Shown piece by piece: positions 1-8,922 of a stretch of 64,000 bases of DNA. Source of the stretch: Streptomyces sp. WM6386 (GTDB lineage: Bacteria > Actinomycetota > Actinomycetes > Streptomycetales > Streptomycetaceae); assembly GCF_000972385.1 (NCBI RefSeq), contig NZ_JXTE01000014.1, positions 62,001-126,000 on the forward strand, written 5' to 3'. A program made the translations under genes and the position numbers. The first letter of the stretch is position 1. Every line of letters begins with the position of its first letter. A model generated the notes under the pieces. The model searched no databases and had not been told where the DNA came from. It was given only the letters and a program-made list of their open reading frames with translations.

Positions 1-731
1 CGGATGAACTCGCGCGCCGTCATGAGGACGAAGGCGGCGTTGGTGGTGAGATAGCGCCGGCCCAGGCGGCGCGGCTCCTGGAGCGTGCGGTAGAGCCACT
101 CAAGGCCCATCCGCTGCCAGGCGGCGGGGGCTCGCTTGGTGATCCCGGCCAGGATGTCGAAGGAGCCGCCGACCCCGTGCACGACCCGGGTGCCGGTGCG
201 CGCGCCGTGGGCGGCGGTGAAGATCTCCTTCTTCGGCGAGGTCATGCCAAGGAAGAGCATCTGGGCGCCGCTGTGCGCGATGGTCTCCGCGATGGCTTCC
301 TGCTGGGAGTCGTCGAAGTAGCCGTTGCGGCTGCCGGCGACCTTCAGACCGGGGAAGCGGTCGGCCACCCGGCGCAGCATCTCCTCCAGCACCTCCTGCC
401 TGGCGCCGAGGAAGTACACCGAGATGCCCGCCGACTCCGCCTCGGCGAGCAGCCGCAGGAACAGGTCGATCCCGGCCACCCGCTCCGGCAGCGGGGCGCG
501 CAGCACCCGGCCGGCCCAGACCACGGCCTGTCCGTCGGCGACGACGAGATCGCACCCGGACACGGCCTCGGCGAGCCTGGGGTCGCGCCGCATGTTCACC
601 AGCTTCGCGGCGTTGACCACCCCGATCTCCAGCCGGCGGCCGTCCCGGACCGCGCCGAGGCAGCGCTCCACGGTCTCGTCCATGGTCAGCGGGTCCAGCT
701 CGACCCCGAACAGGGTCCGGCGCTCGCTCAT
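1..731 (-). CDS. WecG/TagA/CpsF-family glycosyltransferase (3' end beyond window)
   Basis: Members of this family transfer a sugar, typically an N-acetylmannosamine derivative, from a nucleotide donor to a lipid-linked acceptor during wall or exopolysaccharide assembly at the cytoplasmic face. The visible 243 residues begin MSERRTLFGVELDPLTMDET and contain family blocks such as VNAAKLVNMRRDPRL, DLVVADGQAVVWAGR, YFLGARQEVLEEM and GAQMLFLGMTSPKKE. The start ATG (731-729) overlaps the stop of the upstream gene (TGA 730-728), so the two are translationally coupled. The C-terminus runs off the left edge. The acetyltransferase at 2161-2760 lies on the same strand, which fits a polysaccharide locus. 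Family assignment is firm; the sugar and acceptor are not known. Confidence 0.85.
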   Translation of the reverse strand, partial: MSERRTLFGVELDPLTMDETVERCLGAVRDGRRLEIGVVNAAKLVNMRRDPRLAEAVSGCDLVVADGQAVVWAGRVLRAPLPERVAGIDLFLRLLAEAESAGISVYFLGARQEVLEEMLRRVADRFPGLKVAGSRNGYFDDSQQEAIAETIAHSGAQMLFLGMTSPKKEIFTAAHGARTGTRVVHGVGGSFDILAGITKRAPAAWQRMGLEWLYRTLQEPRRLGRRYLTTNAAFVLMTAREFI

Positions 732-1891
732 ATCCGGCCCCCCTGCCAGGCGTGGAGCATCCAGCCGAACTCGTACGGGCGGCACTCGCGGTCCACGGAC
801 AGGGGGCGGTACACCCGGTCCAGGGACTTCAGCCGCAGGCCCGGCGTGAGGCGGGTGCCGAGGCCCCGGGCGGCGCGTACGGCCTTCTTCGGGTCGCCCC
901 GGTAGACCTTGCGCCAGGTGGCGCCGAGCTCGTCGAGGATCAACGGTTCGTGGCCGGCGCCCAGTTCGGGTACGTCCGACATCCAGCGCAGACCCTTGCG
1001 GATCGACGCGCCGAAGTCGCTGCCGCCGGCGTCGGTGAGGTCGAACAGGGCGGTCGGTGCCATCGCGTGCTGGTGGACGCTGTAGACCGGGTAGCCCTCC
1101 ACGACAGCGCCGGTGCGCGCGTCGTAGTGCCACCACCACTGCCCGCCGTCGCCCTGCAGCTCGCAGATGCGCCGCGCGCACGCCTCGGACGCGGCCAGGG
1201 CCTCCGGGTCGCCGCCCTGGTCGTCACTGGCGTGGGCGCGGGCCAGGGCCTGCAACGGGTATGTCTGGTCGGCGAAGCAGGCGACATGTGCCCGGTACCA
1301 GGGCACCAGGCCGGGGCCGGTGGCGTGCGGGAACAGCGGGCTGTCACCGATGCGGGCCCGCAGCAGACGGTCGCGGGCCGCGGTGAAACGTCTCTCCACG
1401 TCGACCGTGTCGCGAGCCGCCGCGAGCGCGGACAGCACCCACGCCGCCTCGACCGTGTACTGGGGCCGGCCCTCCTCGTCCAGGGCCTCGACCCGTTCGA
1501 GGGCGTCGGACAGTTTGGGGTGCCCGGTCTCGGCGGCGGCCCAGGCGATGAGCGCCGCGTCACCGAGGTTGGTCACCGCGGGCAGCGACTCGATCAGCAG
1601 ACCCGTGAACTCCTGGGCGGTACGCCCCGCGAGCACCGCGCGCTGGCGGTCCTCGGGGAGGAACTCGACTCCCAGCGCGGTGATGGCCGCGTACCGGGTG
1701 CTGGTCCCGCGCCGGTCCAGGGTCCAGGAACCGTCGGAGGCTTTGCGCCCGGACATGGTGAAGGAGAAGGCTTCACCACCCGGGAGCAGCATCTCCGGGA
1801 GCCCCAACTCGGCTACCGACAGCAGTCGTTGGGCGAGCGAGAGCAGCGGCGGTTCCTCATGACCGAGTGCCGCCAGACGTGTGTTGGTCAT
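728..1891 (-). CDS. conserved protein of a polysaccharide locus, probable alpha/alpha-toroid fold
   Basis: I do not recognise a named family. The 387-residue protein (start MTNTRLAALGHEE) is soluble, with no signal peptide or membrane segment. It has repeated helical stretches with aromatic patches such as GQWWWHYD and EGYPVYSVHQHAMAPTALFD. This pattern recalls alpha/alpha-barrel enzymes (terpene-cyclase-like or glycan-processing folds), which is inference only. It overlaps the following WecG/TagA gene by 4 nt, so a linked role in surface glycan synthesis is likely. A longer in-frame start exists at 1954, but residues encoded before 1891 are low in complexity and unlike the rest; neither start has a strong ribosome site. 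Confidence 0.6.
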   Translation of the reverse strand: MTNTRLAALGHEEPPLLSLAQRLLSVAELGLPEMLLPGGEAFSFTMSGRKASDGSWTLDRRGTSTRYAAITALGVEFLPEDRQRAVLAGRTAQEFTGLLIESLPAVTNLGDAALIAWAAAETGHPKLSDALERVEALDEEGRPQYTVEAAWVLSALAAARDTVDVERRFTAARDRLLRARIGDSPLFPHATGPGLVPWYRAHVACFADQTYPLQALARAHASDDQGGDPEALAASEACARRICELQGDGGQWWWHYDARTGAVVEGYPVYSVHQHAMAPTALFDLTDAGGSDFGASIRKGLRWMSDVPELGAGHEPLILDELGATWRKVYRGDPKKAVRAARGLGTRLTPGLRLKSLDRVYRPLSVDRECRPYEFGWMLHAWQGGRI

Positions 1892-2160
1892 CTTTTGGGC
1901 ACACCAACCCCCCTGTGGGTCCGGTTTTGCGCAGACTGGGATCGCCGCTGGCACGGATGGCCATACGGCGGAAGAAGGCGGACGTCAGGCGCCGGAGTGG
2001 TCGTCGCTCCTGGCAGCAGGCATAGGTGTCCCCACCCCGTAACCCCCCTGGGCACTACTGGTTCGTGTGCCCATTGTGCTCGGTCTGCACAGATCGCACA
2101 CACGTTATGCCTGTAGATGTTCGATGATTTGCGTTTTTAGGGAAACGACGGAAACGGGAG

Positions 2161-2760
2161 TCACGAGCGTTCGACGAGCTCGCCGTCCTTCTCGTCGTAC
2201 AGCTCGCCCGTCTCGGGACACTCCCACACGCCCAACTCGCCGTCCCGCGCGGCCAGTCGTACGCCGGCCCGGCCCACCCAGCCGATCCGGCGCGCCGGAA
2301 CGCCGGCCACGAGCGCGAAGTCGGGCACGTCCCGGGTCACCACGGCACCCGCCGCGACGAGCGCCCAGCGACCGATGTGCACCGGCGCCACACACACCGA
2401 ACGGGCCCCGATCGACGCCCCCTCGGCCACCACCACCGCCACGGCCTCCCAGTCGCCGCCGCGCTTCAGTCGGCCCTGCGGGTCCACCGAGCGCGGGAAA
2501 TGGTCGTTGGTGAAGACCGCCGCGGGGCCGACGAACACCCCGTCGGCGAGCACCGCGGGTTCGTAGACCAGCGCGTAGTTCTGGAGCTTGACGTTGTCCC
2601 CGATCCGCACACCCGGGCCGACATACGCCCCCCGGCCCACGATGCATCCGCTGCCGAGGCGGGCGTCCTCCCGAACCTGGGCCAGGTCCCAGACCGTCGT
2701 CCCGTCACCGATCGTGGCCGTCTCGTCGACCTGGGCGGTCGGCTGGATCCTGGAGCTCAT
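2161..2760 (-). CDS. hexapeptide-repeat (left-handed beta-helix) acetyltransferase
   Basis: This 199-residue protein resembles WbpD/WlbB-type enzymes that N-acetylate UDP-amino sugars for surface polysaccharide, using acetyl-CoA in the cytoplasm. Hexapeptide turns run from about residue 10 to 150 (TATIGDGTTV, SGCIVGRGAYVGPGVRIGDN, AVLADGVFVGPAAVFTND, ASIGARSVCVAPVHIGRWAL). The NDHFPRS loop holds the histidine expected to act as base. The C-terminus (ECPETGELYDEKDGELVE) is a short acidic tail. ATG at 2760 is chosen because GAGAGG lies about 9 nt upstream; an extension to 2814 lacks support. It is separated from the next gene by 269 nt with no recognisable gene, so it may have its own transcript. 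Confidence 0.8.
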   Translation of the reverse strand: MSSRIQPTAQVDETATIGDGTTVWDLAQVREDARLGSGCIVGRGAYVGPGVRIGDNVKLQNYALVYEPAVLADGVFVGPAAVFTNDHFPRSVDPQGRLKRGGDWEAVAVVVAEGASIGARSVCVAPVHIGRWALVAAGAVVTRDVPDFALVAGVPARRIGWVGRAGVRLAARDGELGVWECPETGELYDEKDGELVERS

Positions 2761-3058
2761 CGGGATGGGCCTCTCTTCTCGAACAGAGCTGGAAGCGCCG
2801 CCCCACCAGGGCAAGCGCAGGAGGAAGGGCTCCTCACGACGGGATCAGGACCTCGACCGGTGCGAGCTGCTCGGCCGACGCAGGTGTGATGGGGCGCGAA
2901 CGGATACCTGAGCCACCGGACAACAGGAGTGCCTTCACGAGATCACCATACTTACGCCATACGCGCCGAAGAAAGGATTCCGCGCAGGTCGGCCGGTTCC
3001 GTGCATCCCGGGCGCCCCACGCTTCCCGACGAGGTCATCCTCGAGACTGACCCACCGT

Positions 3059-3074
3059 TGGTACCGCGGTACCA
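3059..3074. promoter_or_regulatory. perfect 16-bp palindrome upstream of the ABC/two-component operon
   Basis: TGGTACCGCGGTACCA is a perfect inverted repeat in the 431-nt gap (2761-3191) between the acetyltransferase gene and the ABC transporter gene. It lies about 118 nt upstream of the ABC start and is a good candidate operator for a dimeric regulator. I see no gene in the rest of this gap. Confidence 0.45.
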
Positions 3075-3191
3075 GTGGCGGCACGAAGTGACATCCGCGG
3101 GCCCAGAGACGGGGACGAGAGCGCCCCTAGCGTGAGCGAGGAGAGACGTCACGGGCCCGCCGTGGCGGTGCGACGCGAAAGACGACTCCCG

Positions 3192-4121
3192 ATGATCGAA
3201 GTACGCGACCTGACCAAGCGGTACGGGGACAAGACGGCCGTCGACGGACTGAGCTTCACCGTCAAGCCCGGCGAGGTCACCGGATTCCTCGGCCCCAACG
3301 GCGCCGGAAAATCCACGACCATGCGCATGGTCATCGGCCTGGACGCGCCGACCACCGGCACGGCCACCGTCAACGGCCGCCGCTACGCGCAGCACTCCGC
3401 ACCGCTCCAGGAGATCGGCGCCCTGCTGGAGGCCAAGTCGGTCCACCCGGGCCGCTCCGCCGTCGGCCACCTCATGGCCCTGGCCCACACCCACGGCATC
3501 CCGCGCCGCCGGGTCGACGAGGTCATCGAGCTGGCCGGGCTGACCAGCGTGGCCGGCAAGCGCGTCGGTGCCTTCTCCCTCGGCATGGGCCAACGGCTCG
3601 GCATCGCCGCCGCCCTGCTCGGCGATCCGGCCGTCGTCATGCTCGACGAACCCGTCAACGGCCTCGACCCGGAAGGCGTGTTGTGGGTCCGCAACCTGCT
3701 GCGCTCCCTGGCCGACGAGGGCCGGGCCGTGATGCTCTCCTCGCACCTGATGAGCGAGACCGCGCTGATCGCCGACCACCTGGTGATCATCGGCCGGGGT
3801 CGACTGCTCGCGGACACCACGGTCGACGACTTCACACGGGAGGCCGGGGGCGGCGGAGTGAAGGTCGTCACCGCCGAACCGGTGAAGCTGCGAGCGCTGC
3901 TGGCCGGGCCGGACGTCCTCATCTCCTGCGGCGCCACGGAGGAACTGCTGATCGCCGGACGCGACGCCCGCGAGATCGGCCTCATCGCCGCGCAGCACCG
4001 TGTGCCGCTGTACGAACTCACCCCCCAGTCCGTCTCCTTGGAGGAGGCGTTCATGGAGCTCACCCGTGACGAGGTCGAGTACCAGAGCGCCCCGGCCGAG
4101 ACCGCCCGGAAGGCCGGCTGA
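3192..4121 (+). CDS. ABC-2 type transporter ATP-binding protein (DrrA-like)
   Basis: ATPase subunit of an exporter for drugs, lipids or peptides, acting with the permease that follows. The 309 residues start MIEVRDLTKRYGDKTAVDGL. They contain Walker A GPNGAGKST, the signature FSLGMGQRLGIA, Walker B VVMLDEPVNGLDPEG and the switch histidine in SSHLMSE. A GTG at 3132 in the same frame would add 20 residues; ATG 3192 is preferred because the domain begins there, although neither site has a strong Shine-Dalgarno. The stop overlaps the permease ATG by 1 nt. The downstream histidine kinase and response regulator suggest a sensed and exported antimicrobial or envelope-stress signal. Confidence 0.88.
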   Translation: MIEVRDLTKRYGDKTAVDGLSFTVKPGEVTGFLGPNGAGKSTTMRMVIGLDAPTTGTATVNGRRYAQHSAPLQEIGALLEAKSVHPGRSAVGHLMALAHTHGIPRRRVDEVIELAGLTSVAGKRVGAFSLGMGQRLGIAAALLGDPAVVMLDEPVNGLDPEGVLWVRNLLRSLADEGRAVMLSSHLMSETALIADHLVIIGRGRLLADTTVDDFTREAGGGGVKVVTAEPVKLRALLAGPDVLISCGATEELLIAGRDAREIGLIAAQHRVPLYELTPQSVSLEEAFMELTRDEVEYQSAPAETARKAG

Positions 4122-4948
4122 TGACCGCCCCGACCCTCTCCGTCGTACGCCCCGCCTACAAGGTCACCGGCCGGCGTGTCCTGCGCGCCGAGTGGGCCAA
4201 GTTCTGGTCGCTGCGCTCCAGTTGGATCACCCTGGGCGTCGCCCTGCTCCTGCTCGTCGCCATCGGCGCGATCGCCTCCGCCACCTACAGCCCCGACGCG
4301 GTCGCCGGCGACGGTCCCCCCGGACCGGGCGGTGGCGGTGCCGGCGACGCCGTCAGCCTGGCCCTGACCGGACTGACCTTCGCCTCGCTGGCGATCGGAG
4401 TGCTCGGCGTGCTGGTCTCCGCGGGCGAGTACAGCACCGGCATGATCCGCTCCACCCTGGCCGCGGTGCCCAGGCGACTGCCGGTGCTGTGGTCGAAGAG
4501 CGCCGTCTTCGGGGCCGTCGCCCTCGTCATCACGACCGTGGCCGCACTGGGCGCCTTCGCGCTGGGCAGTCCGGGCCTGGACGGCGAGAAGATCGCACTG
4601 TCCCTCGGCGACGACGGTGTGCTGCGCAGCCTCGTGGGCGCCGGTCTCTACCTTGGCCTGGTGGCCGTGTGGGGCGTGGCGCTGGGCGCGCTGGTGAGGT
4701 CCACCGCCGGAGGCATCGCGATCCTGGTCGGCGTACTGCTCATCCTGGGCGGCCTGGCCACTCTGCTGCCCGACTCCTGGGAGGACACCGTCACGCCGTA
4801 CCTGCCGGGCAACGCCGGCAGCGCCGTCTACGCCCTGCACGAGGCCTCGGACTCCCTCAGTCCGGGGGCGGGGCTGGCGGTCTTCGTCGGGTGGGTGGTG
4901 CTGACGCTCGCCGGTGCGGCGTACCGGCTGGCGCGGACCGACGTCTGA
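4121..4948 (+). CDS. ABC-2 type transporter permease
   Basis: Integral membrane partner of the preceding ATPase. The 275 residues show a short cytoplasmic N-terminus (RRVLRAEWAKFWSLRSSW, the typical ABC-2 entry motif) followed by about six hydrophobic segments: WITLGVALLLLVAIGAI, LTGLTFASLAIGVLGVLVSA, AVFGAVALVITTVAALGAFA, LVGAGLYLGLVAVWGVALGA, GGIAILVGVLLILGGLATLL and GAGLAVFVGWVVLTLAGAA. The block EYSTGMIRSTLAAVPRR after segment two is conserved in this family. ATG overlaps the ATPase stop, so expression is coupled. Confidence 0.88.
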   Translation: MTAPTLSVVRPAYKVTGRRVLRAEWAKFWSLRSSWITLGVALLLLVAIGAIASATYSPDAVAGDGPPGPGGGGAGDAVSLALTGLTFASLAIGVLGVLVSAGEYSTGMIRSTLAAVPRRLPVLWSKSAVFGAVALVITTVAALGAFALGSPGLDGEKIALSLGDDGVLRSLVGAGLYLGLVAVWGVALGALVRSTAGGIAILVGVLLILGGLATLLPDSWEDTVTPYLPGNAGSAVYALHEASDSLSPGAGLAVFVGWVVLTLAGAAYRLARTDV

Positions 4949-4965
4949 TCGAGGCAGAGCCGACA

Positions 4966-6300
4966 ATGGGACGTATGAGAGCCCGGCAGGCGGACCAGGG
5001 CCCGAAGGCGGTGGTATCACCGTCCTCCGGGCTCGACGCCGCATGGGCGCACCCGGTGCTGGGCCGGCTGCTGCGCGGGCAGCGGCGCCAGCAGGGCCTG
5101 GACCGACGTCATCCCTGGCTGTTCGACACGGTCGTGGTCCTGGCCGTGGCCGCCGTCAGCCTGCCCGACGTTTTCACCGGCGGCGACGAAGGCCCGTTCG
5201 GCGGAGCCCGGCAGGGCTCCGACGTGCCGACCTGGGCGATGGCAGTCGGCGCGATCGCGCTCGTCCTGCCGCTGTGGTGGCGGCGCAGGGCGCCCGCGGC
5301 CGCCTTCTTCACGATCTCGCTGATCTCACTGGTCCAGTGGTCGCTGGGCATCTGGCAGCAGGCCGGCTTCGCTCTGCTGGTCGCCCTCTACAGCCTGGCG
5401 TTGCGCGGCTCGCTGCGCACGCTCGCCTGGGCGGCCGGACTGATCGTCCTGGAGACGACCCTGGCCGTCTGCGTCCTGGTGCCGGTGGACCGGCCGCTGG
5501 TCGGCCTGTTCTTCCTGCTGGGCACCACGACGGCCGCGGTGACTCTGGGCCTGACCTTCCGCACCCGCCGGCTGTACATGGCGGCGCTGGAGGACCGGGC
5601 CGAGCGGCTGGAGATCGAGCGCGAGCAGCGCGAGCGCCTCATGGCCGCCACCGAACGCTCGCGCGTGGCCCGCGAGATGCACGACATCGTCGGCCACAAC
5701 CTCTCCGTCATGGTCGGCCTCGCCGACGGCGCCGCCACCCTCGCCGCACACGGCGGCCAGGAACCCGTAGAGGCCCTGCGCCTCATCGGCGACACCGGAC
5801 GGCAGGCCATGGGCGAACTCCGGCGCACCCTCGGCGTTCTGCGGGACCAGCCGGAGGACGCCTCGCTCAGCCCGCTGCCCGGCATCAAAGACCTGGACGC
5901 GCTGCTCACGCGTGTCCGCGCGGCGGGACTGAAGGTGACGTACCGGACGGGCGGCGATCCGGCCGCGCTCGGCGACGGCGTCCAGCTGACCGTGTACCGC
6001 ATCGTCCAGGAAGCCCTCACCAACACGCTCAAGCACGCCGGCGCGGGAGCCGCGGCGGAGGTGACCGTCGCCGTGGAGAACGGCGGAGTCCATGTCCGGG
6101 TGACCGACAGCGGGCCACGGCACAAAGAAGAGCCGCGGCCGGCGACCGAGCCCGGACACGGCGTCGTCGGCATCCGGCAGCGGGCCGCGATGTACGGCGG
6201 GGTCGTCACCATCGGGCCGCGCGACGGCACCGGTGGCTGGGTCGTGGACGTCCTGCTCGACGCCCCGGCCAGGCCCGAACCCGGGGAGCGTGTCTCATGA
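4966..6300 (+). CDS. NarL-type sensor histidine kinase (HisKA_3)
   Basis: Membrane sensor that autophosphorylates on histidine and passes phosphate to the next gene product. Length is 444 residues from ATG 4966, 17 nt after the permease gene. Four to five membrane spans lie between about residues 52 and 195 (WLFDTVVVLAVAAVSL, WAMAVGAIALVLPL, FFTISLISLVQWSLGIW, TLAWAAGLIVLETTLAVCVL, LVGLFFLLGTTTAAVTLGL). A coiled linker leads to the dimerisation box EMHDIVGHNL with phosphoacceptor His239. The ATPase domain has N box EALTNTLKHAG and G box GHGVVGIRQR. There is no large extracytoplasmic domain, as in intramembrane-sensing kinases linked to ABC exporters. Confidence 0.9.
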   Translation: MGRMRARQADQGPKAVVSPSSGLDAAWAHPVLGRLLRGQRRQQGLDRRHPWLFDTVVVLAVAAVSLPDVFTGGDEGPFGGARQGSDVPTWAMAVGAIALVLPLWWRRRAPAAAFFTISLISLVQWSLGIWQQAGFALLVALYSLALRGSLRTLAWAAGLIVLETTLAVCVLVPVDRPLVGLFFLLGTTTAAVTLGLTFRTRRLYMAALEDRAERLEIEREQRERLMAATERSRVAREMHDIVGHNLSVMVGLADGAATLAAHGGQEPVEALRLIGDTGRQAMGELRRTLGVLRDQPEDASLSPLPGIKDLDALLTRVRAAGLKVTYRTGGDPAALGDGVQLTVYRIVQEALTNTLKHAGAGAAAEVTVAVENGGVHVRVTDSGPRHKEEPRPATEPGHGVVGIRQRAAMYGGVVTIGPRDGTGGWVVDVLLDAPARPEPGERVS

Positions 6301-6959
6301 CCACCGTCCTCATCGCCGACGACCAGCCCCTGCAGCGCCTCGGCTTCCGCATGCTGCTGACCGGCACCCCCGGCATGACCCCCCTCGGCGAGGCCGGACA
6401 CGGCGCCGAGGCGGTGCGCATGGCCGCCGAACTGCGCCCCGACGTCGTCCTGATGGACGTCCGCATGCCCGGCATGGACGGCATCGAGGCCACCCGCCGC
6501 ATCGTCGCCGCCGGCGGCCGCACCCGCGTCCTCATCGTCACCACCTTCGACCTCGACGAGTACGCCTACGCGGGCCTGCGCGCCGGAGCCAGCGGCTTCC
6601 TGCTCAAGGACGCCCGCCCCGAGGAACTCATCGCCGGCATCCAGGCCGTCGCGACGGGCGACGCGGTCGTCGCCCCCAGACTGACCAGACGTCTGCTGGA
6701 CACCTACGTCCATCAGGTCGCCCCGCCGCCCACCGCCGCCCCGGACCCGCGCGTCGCCGCGCTCAGCGGACGCGAGCACGAGGTGCTGGTCGCCATCGGC
6801 CGGGGCTGGACCAACGCGGAGATCGCGGAGCGGCTGATGCTCACCGAGTCCACGGTGAAGAAGCACGTCAGCCGGGTGCTCGCCAAGGTCGGGGCGCGCG
6901 ACCGCATCCAGGCGGTGATCGTGGCGTACGACGCGGGCCTGGTCACACCACGGTCCTGA
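6297..6959 (+). CDS. NarL/FixJ-family response regulator
   Basis: DNA-binding output partner of the preceding kinase. The 220 residues hold a receiver domain (acidic pocket D8/D9, phosphoacceptor Asp54 in VVLMDVRMPG, Lys104 in FLLKDARP). They also hold a C-terminal LuxR helix-turn-helix (LSGREHEVLVAIGRGWTNAE through TESTVKKHVSRVLAKVGA). ATG overlaps the kinase stop by 3 nt. It most likely regulates the ABC genes upstream, perhaps through the palindrome at 3059-3074; that link is inference. Confidence 0.92.
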   Translation: MTTVLIADDQPLQRLGFRMLLTGTPGMTPLGEAGHGAEAVRMAAELRPDVVLMDVRMPGMDGIEATRRIVAAGGRTRVLIVTTFDLDEYAYAGLRAGASGFLLKDARPEELIAGIQAVATGDAVVAPRLTRRLLDTYVHQVAPPPTAAPDPRVAALSGREHEVLVAIGRGWTNAEIAERLMLTESTVKKHVSRVLAKVGARDRIQAVIVAYDAGLVTPRS

Positions 6960-7140
6960 ACGCCCCGCGCCGACGTCGGCCATGTGCGTGTAGGGGAGCG
7001 TGTTCACGGCCGTGTTGTGTCCCGGCGCCGCAGTCACAGCTCCCACCCGATGTCGGAGCCGACCGGGAATCACTGGCCACGCTCGTGGTCAACGGCCTGC
7101 CGGCGACCGGTGCGACGGGCCGGTCCTGAGCGATGCCCGA

Positions 7141-7166
7141 AGGGGCGGTCCAGCGAGACCGCCCCT
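7141..7166. terminator. bidirectional hairpin terminator
   Basis: A 10-bp perfect stem (AGGGGCGGTC / GACCGCCCCT) with a 6-nt loop lies between the convergent response-regulator gene and the zinc-permease gene. It has no U-tract, as is usual in Streptomyces. Nothing else is visible in 6960-7195. Confidence 0.7.
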
Positions 7167-7195
7167 GACATGGAAGTACCTCTCGCGGCCGGCGC

Positions 7196-8074
7196 CTAGG
7201 GCGCCAAGGCCGTCCCGCGCGCCCCCCAGCGGCGTACGCGCCGCTTGCCCGCCACGCGGCAGACGACGTAGATCGTGAACGACACGGTGGTGACATAGGG
7301 GCTGATCGGGATGGAGCTGCCGAGCGCGAGCAGGATGCCGCCCTCGATCGAGAGGACCGCGAACAGCACACTGAGCGCGGGGAGCAGTACCGGCGACGCC
7401 GTGACACGGGCGGCGGCCGCGGCCGGCGTGACGACGAGGCTCAGGACCAGCAGGGCGCCGACGACCTGCACCGACAGTGCCACCGCGAGCCCCAGCACGA
7501 GCATGAACGCGAACGACAGCGAGCGCACCGGCACCCCGCGTGCCTCGGCGACGTCCGGGTCGGCACTGGCGAAGGACAGTGGCCGCCACATGACCGCCAG
7601 CGCGACCACGACCAGCGCCGAAGTGCCCAGCAGCCAGGCCATCTGCGGGGTGTCGACCGCGACGATCTGCCCGGTCAGCAGACCGAACTTATTGGCCGCC
7701 CGCCCTTTGTAGAGAGCGAGGAAGAGCACGCCCAACCCGAGCCCGAACGGCATGATGATGCCGATCACCGAGTTGCGGTCCCGCGCCCGCGCTCCCAGGA
7801 CCCCGATCGTGCCGGCCGCGAGCAGCGATCCGACGATCGAGCCCACCACGATGTTCGCGTCCAGCAGCAGCGCCGCCGACGCCCCCGCGAAGGACAACTC
7901 GCTGATGCCGTGCACCGCGAACGGCAGATCACGCATCATGACGAAGACCCCGGCGAGACCGCCGACCAGTCCGAGGGCGGCTCCGGCGAAGAGCGAGTTG
8001 CGGACGAGCGCGAGGAGTTCGCCGTAGTTGTCGAAGCTGAAGATCTGCTGCCAGACGCCGTCGGCGACCGTCAT
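7196..8074 (-). CDS. metal (zinc) ABC transporter permease, ZnuB-like
   Basis: ABC-3 family membrane permease of a Zn/Mn importer, 292 residues from ATG 8074 (aggaggtgcgctcATG gives a strong ribosome site). Eight or so hydrophobic segments are visible, including SLFAGAALGLVGGLAGVFVM, IVVGSIVGSLLAAGTIGVL, VIGIIMPFGLGLGVLFLAL and VVGALLVLSLVVTPAAAAA. The block AVHGISELSFAGASAALLL is typical of the family. The ATG overlaps the ATPase stop. Together with the two upstream genes it forms a znuA-C-B-ordered operon on the minus strand. Confidence 0.88.
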   Translation of the reverse strand: MTVADGVWQQIFSFDNYGELLALVRNSLFAGAALGLVGGLAGVFVMMRDLPFAVHGISELSFAGASAALLLDANIVVGSIVGSLLAAGTIGVLGARARDRNSVIGIIMPFGLGLGVLFLALYKGRAANKFGLLTGQIVAVDTPQMAWLLGTSALVVVALAVMWRPLSFASADPDVAEARGVPVRSLSFAFMLVLGLAVALSVQVVGALLVLSLVVTPAAAAARVTASPVLLPALSVLFAVLSIEGGILLALGSSIPISPYVTTVSFTIYVVCRVAGKRRVRRWGARGTALAP

Positions 8075-8922
8075 GAGCGCACCTCCTCGATCTCGGGAGC
8101 GTGATGGGGCGGCGCGGCCGTCTCGTCGGGGGCGCCGACGACCACGACCCGCCCCTGGACGCGGACGACGTCGACCCGCGTGCCGTACAGCTCCGACAGC
8201 GACGCGGAGGTCAGGACCTCCTCCGGCGCACCGACCCGGTGACCGGCCCGGGCCAGGTACAGCACCCGGTCCACCAGGCCGAGCACCGGATTGATCTCGT
8301 GGGTCACGAAGACCACGGCCGTGCCGTGCGAACGGCGGCGGGCGTCGACCAGTTCGGTGACGGCCCGCTGGTGATGCAGGTCGAGCGAGAGCAGCGGTTC
8401 GTCGCACAACAGGATCCGCGGATCGGTCGCCAACGCCTGCCCGATGCGCACGCGTTGGCGCTCTCCGCCGGACAGCACGCCGAGCGGGACGTCCGCGTAC
8501 GCCGACGCCCCGACCGACTCGAGGATCTCGTCCACCCTGCGGCGGACGGCGGTGGTGCGCAGCCGTGGTCCGAAGCGGTGCCCGTCGATGCCGAAGCGCA
8601 CGAGGTCGCGGGCGCGCAGCATGGCCTGCGCCGACAACTCCGCCTGCTGGGGCACGTATCCGAGCTGTCGTGCCGCCTCGCGGGGAGTACGGCCCAGGAC
8701 GGTCAGCGTCCCTGCGGACAGGGGCTGCCTGCCCAGCAGGGCCTTGACGAAGCTGGTCTTGCCGGCCCCGTTCGGACCGAGCACGGCCACGAACTCGCCG
8801 GGGCGTACGTCGAGTTCGAGGTCGCTCCAGACGACCCGCTCGCCGTACGACAGGGCGGCCCCGCGCAGGCTGATGACCGCACCGGTTCCGCCCTGTGCCG
8901 GGATCCGGCCCGGGCCCCTCAC
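8071..8922 (-). CDS. metal (zinc) ABC transporter ATP-binding protein, ZnuC-like
   Basis: ATPase of the zinc importer, 283 residues from a GTG at 8922 that overlaps the stop of the binding-protein gene (GTGA). Motifs: Walker A GPNGAGKTS, Q-loop YVPQQAEL, signature LSGGERQRVRIGQAL, Walker B ILLCDEPLLSLD (with Leu-Ser where many have Thr-Ser/Ala) and switch VTHEINP. The C-terminal ~40 residues after the core (YGTRVDVVRVQGRVVVVGAP) are an extension seen in actinobacterial ZnuC/AztA-like proteins. The short N-terminal lead before ISLRGAAL may mean that translation starts slightly downstream. Confidence 0.88.
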   Translation of the reverse strand: MRGPGRIPAQGGTGAVISLRGAALSYGERVVWSDLELDVRPGEFVAVLGPNGAGKTSFVKALLGRQPLSAGTLTVLGRTPREAARQLGYVPQQAELSAQAMLRARDLVRFGIDGHRFGPRLRTTAVRRRVDEILESVGASAYADVPLGVLSGGERQRVRIGQALATDPRILLCDEPLLSLDLHHQRAVTELVDARRRSHGTAVVFVTHEINPVLGLVDRVLYLARAGHRVGAPEEVLTSASLSELYGTRVDVVRVQGRVVVVGAPDETAAPPHHAPEIEEVRS

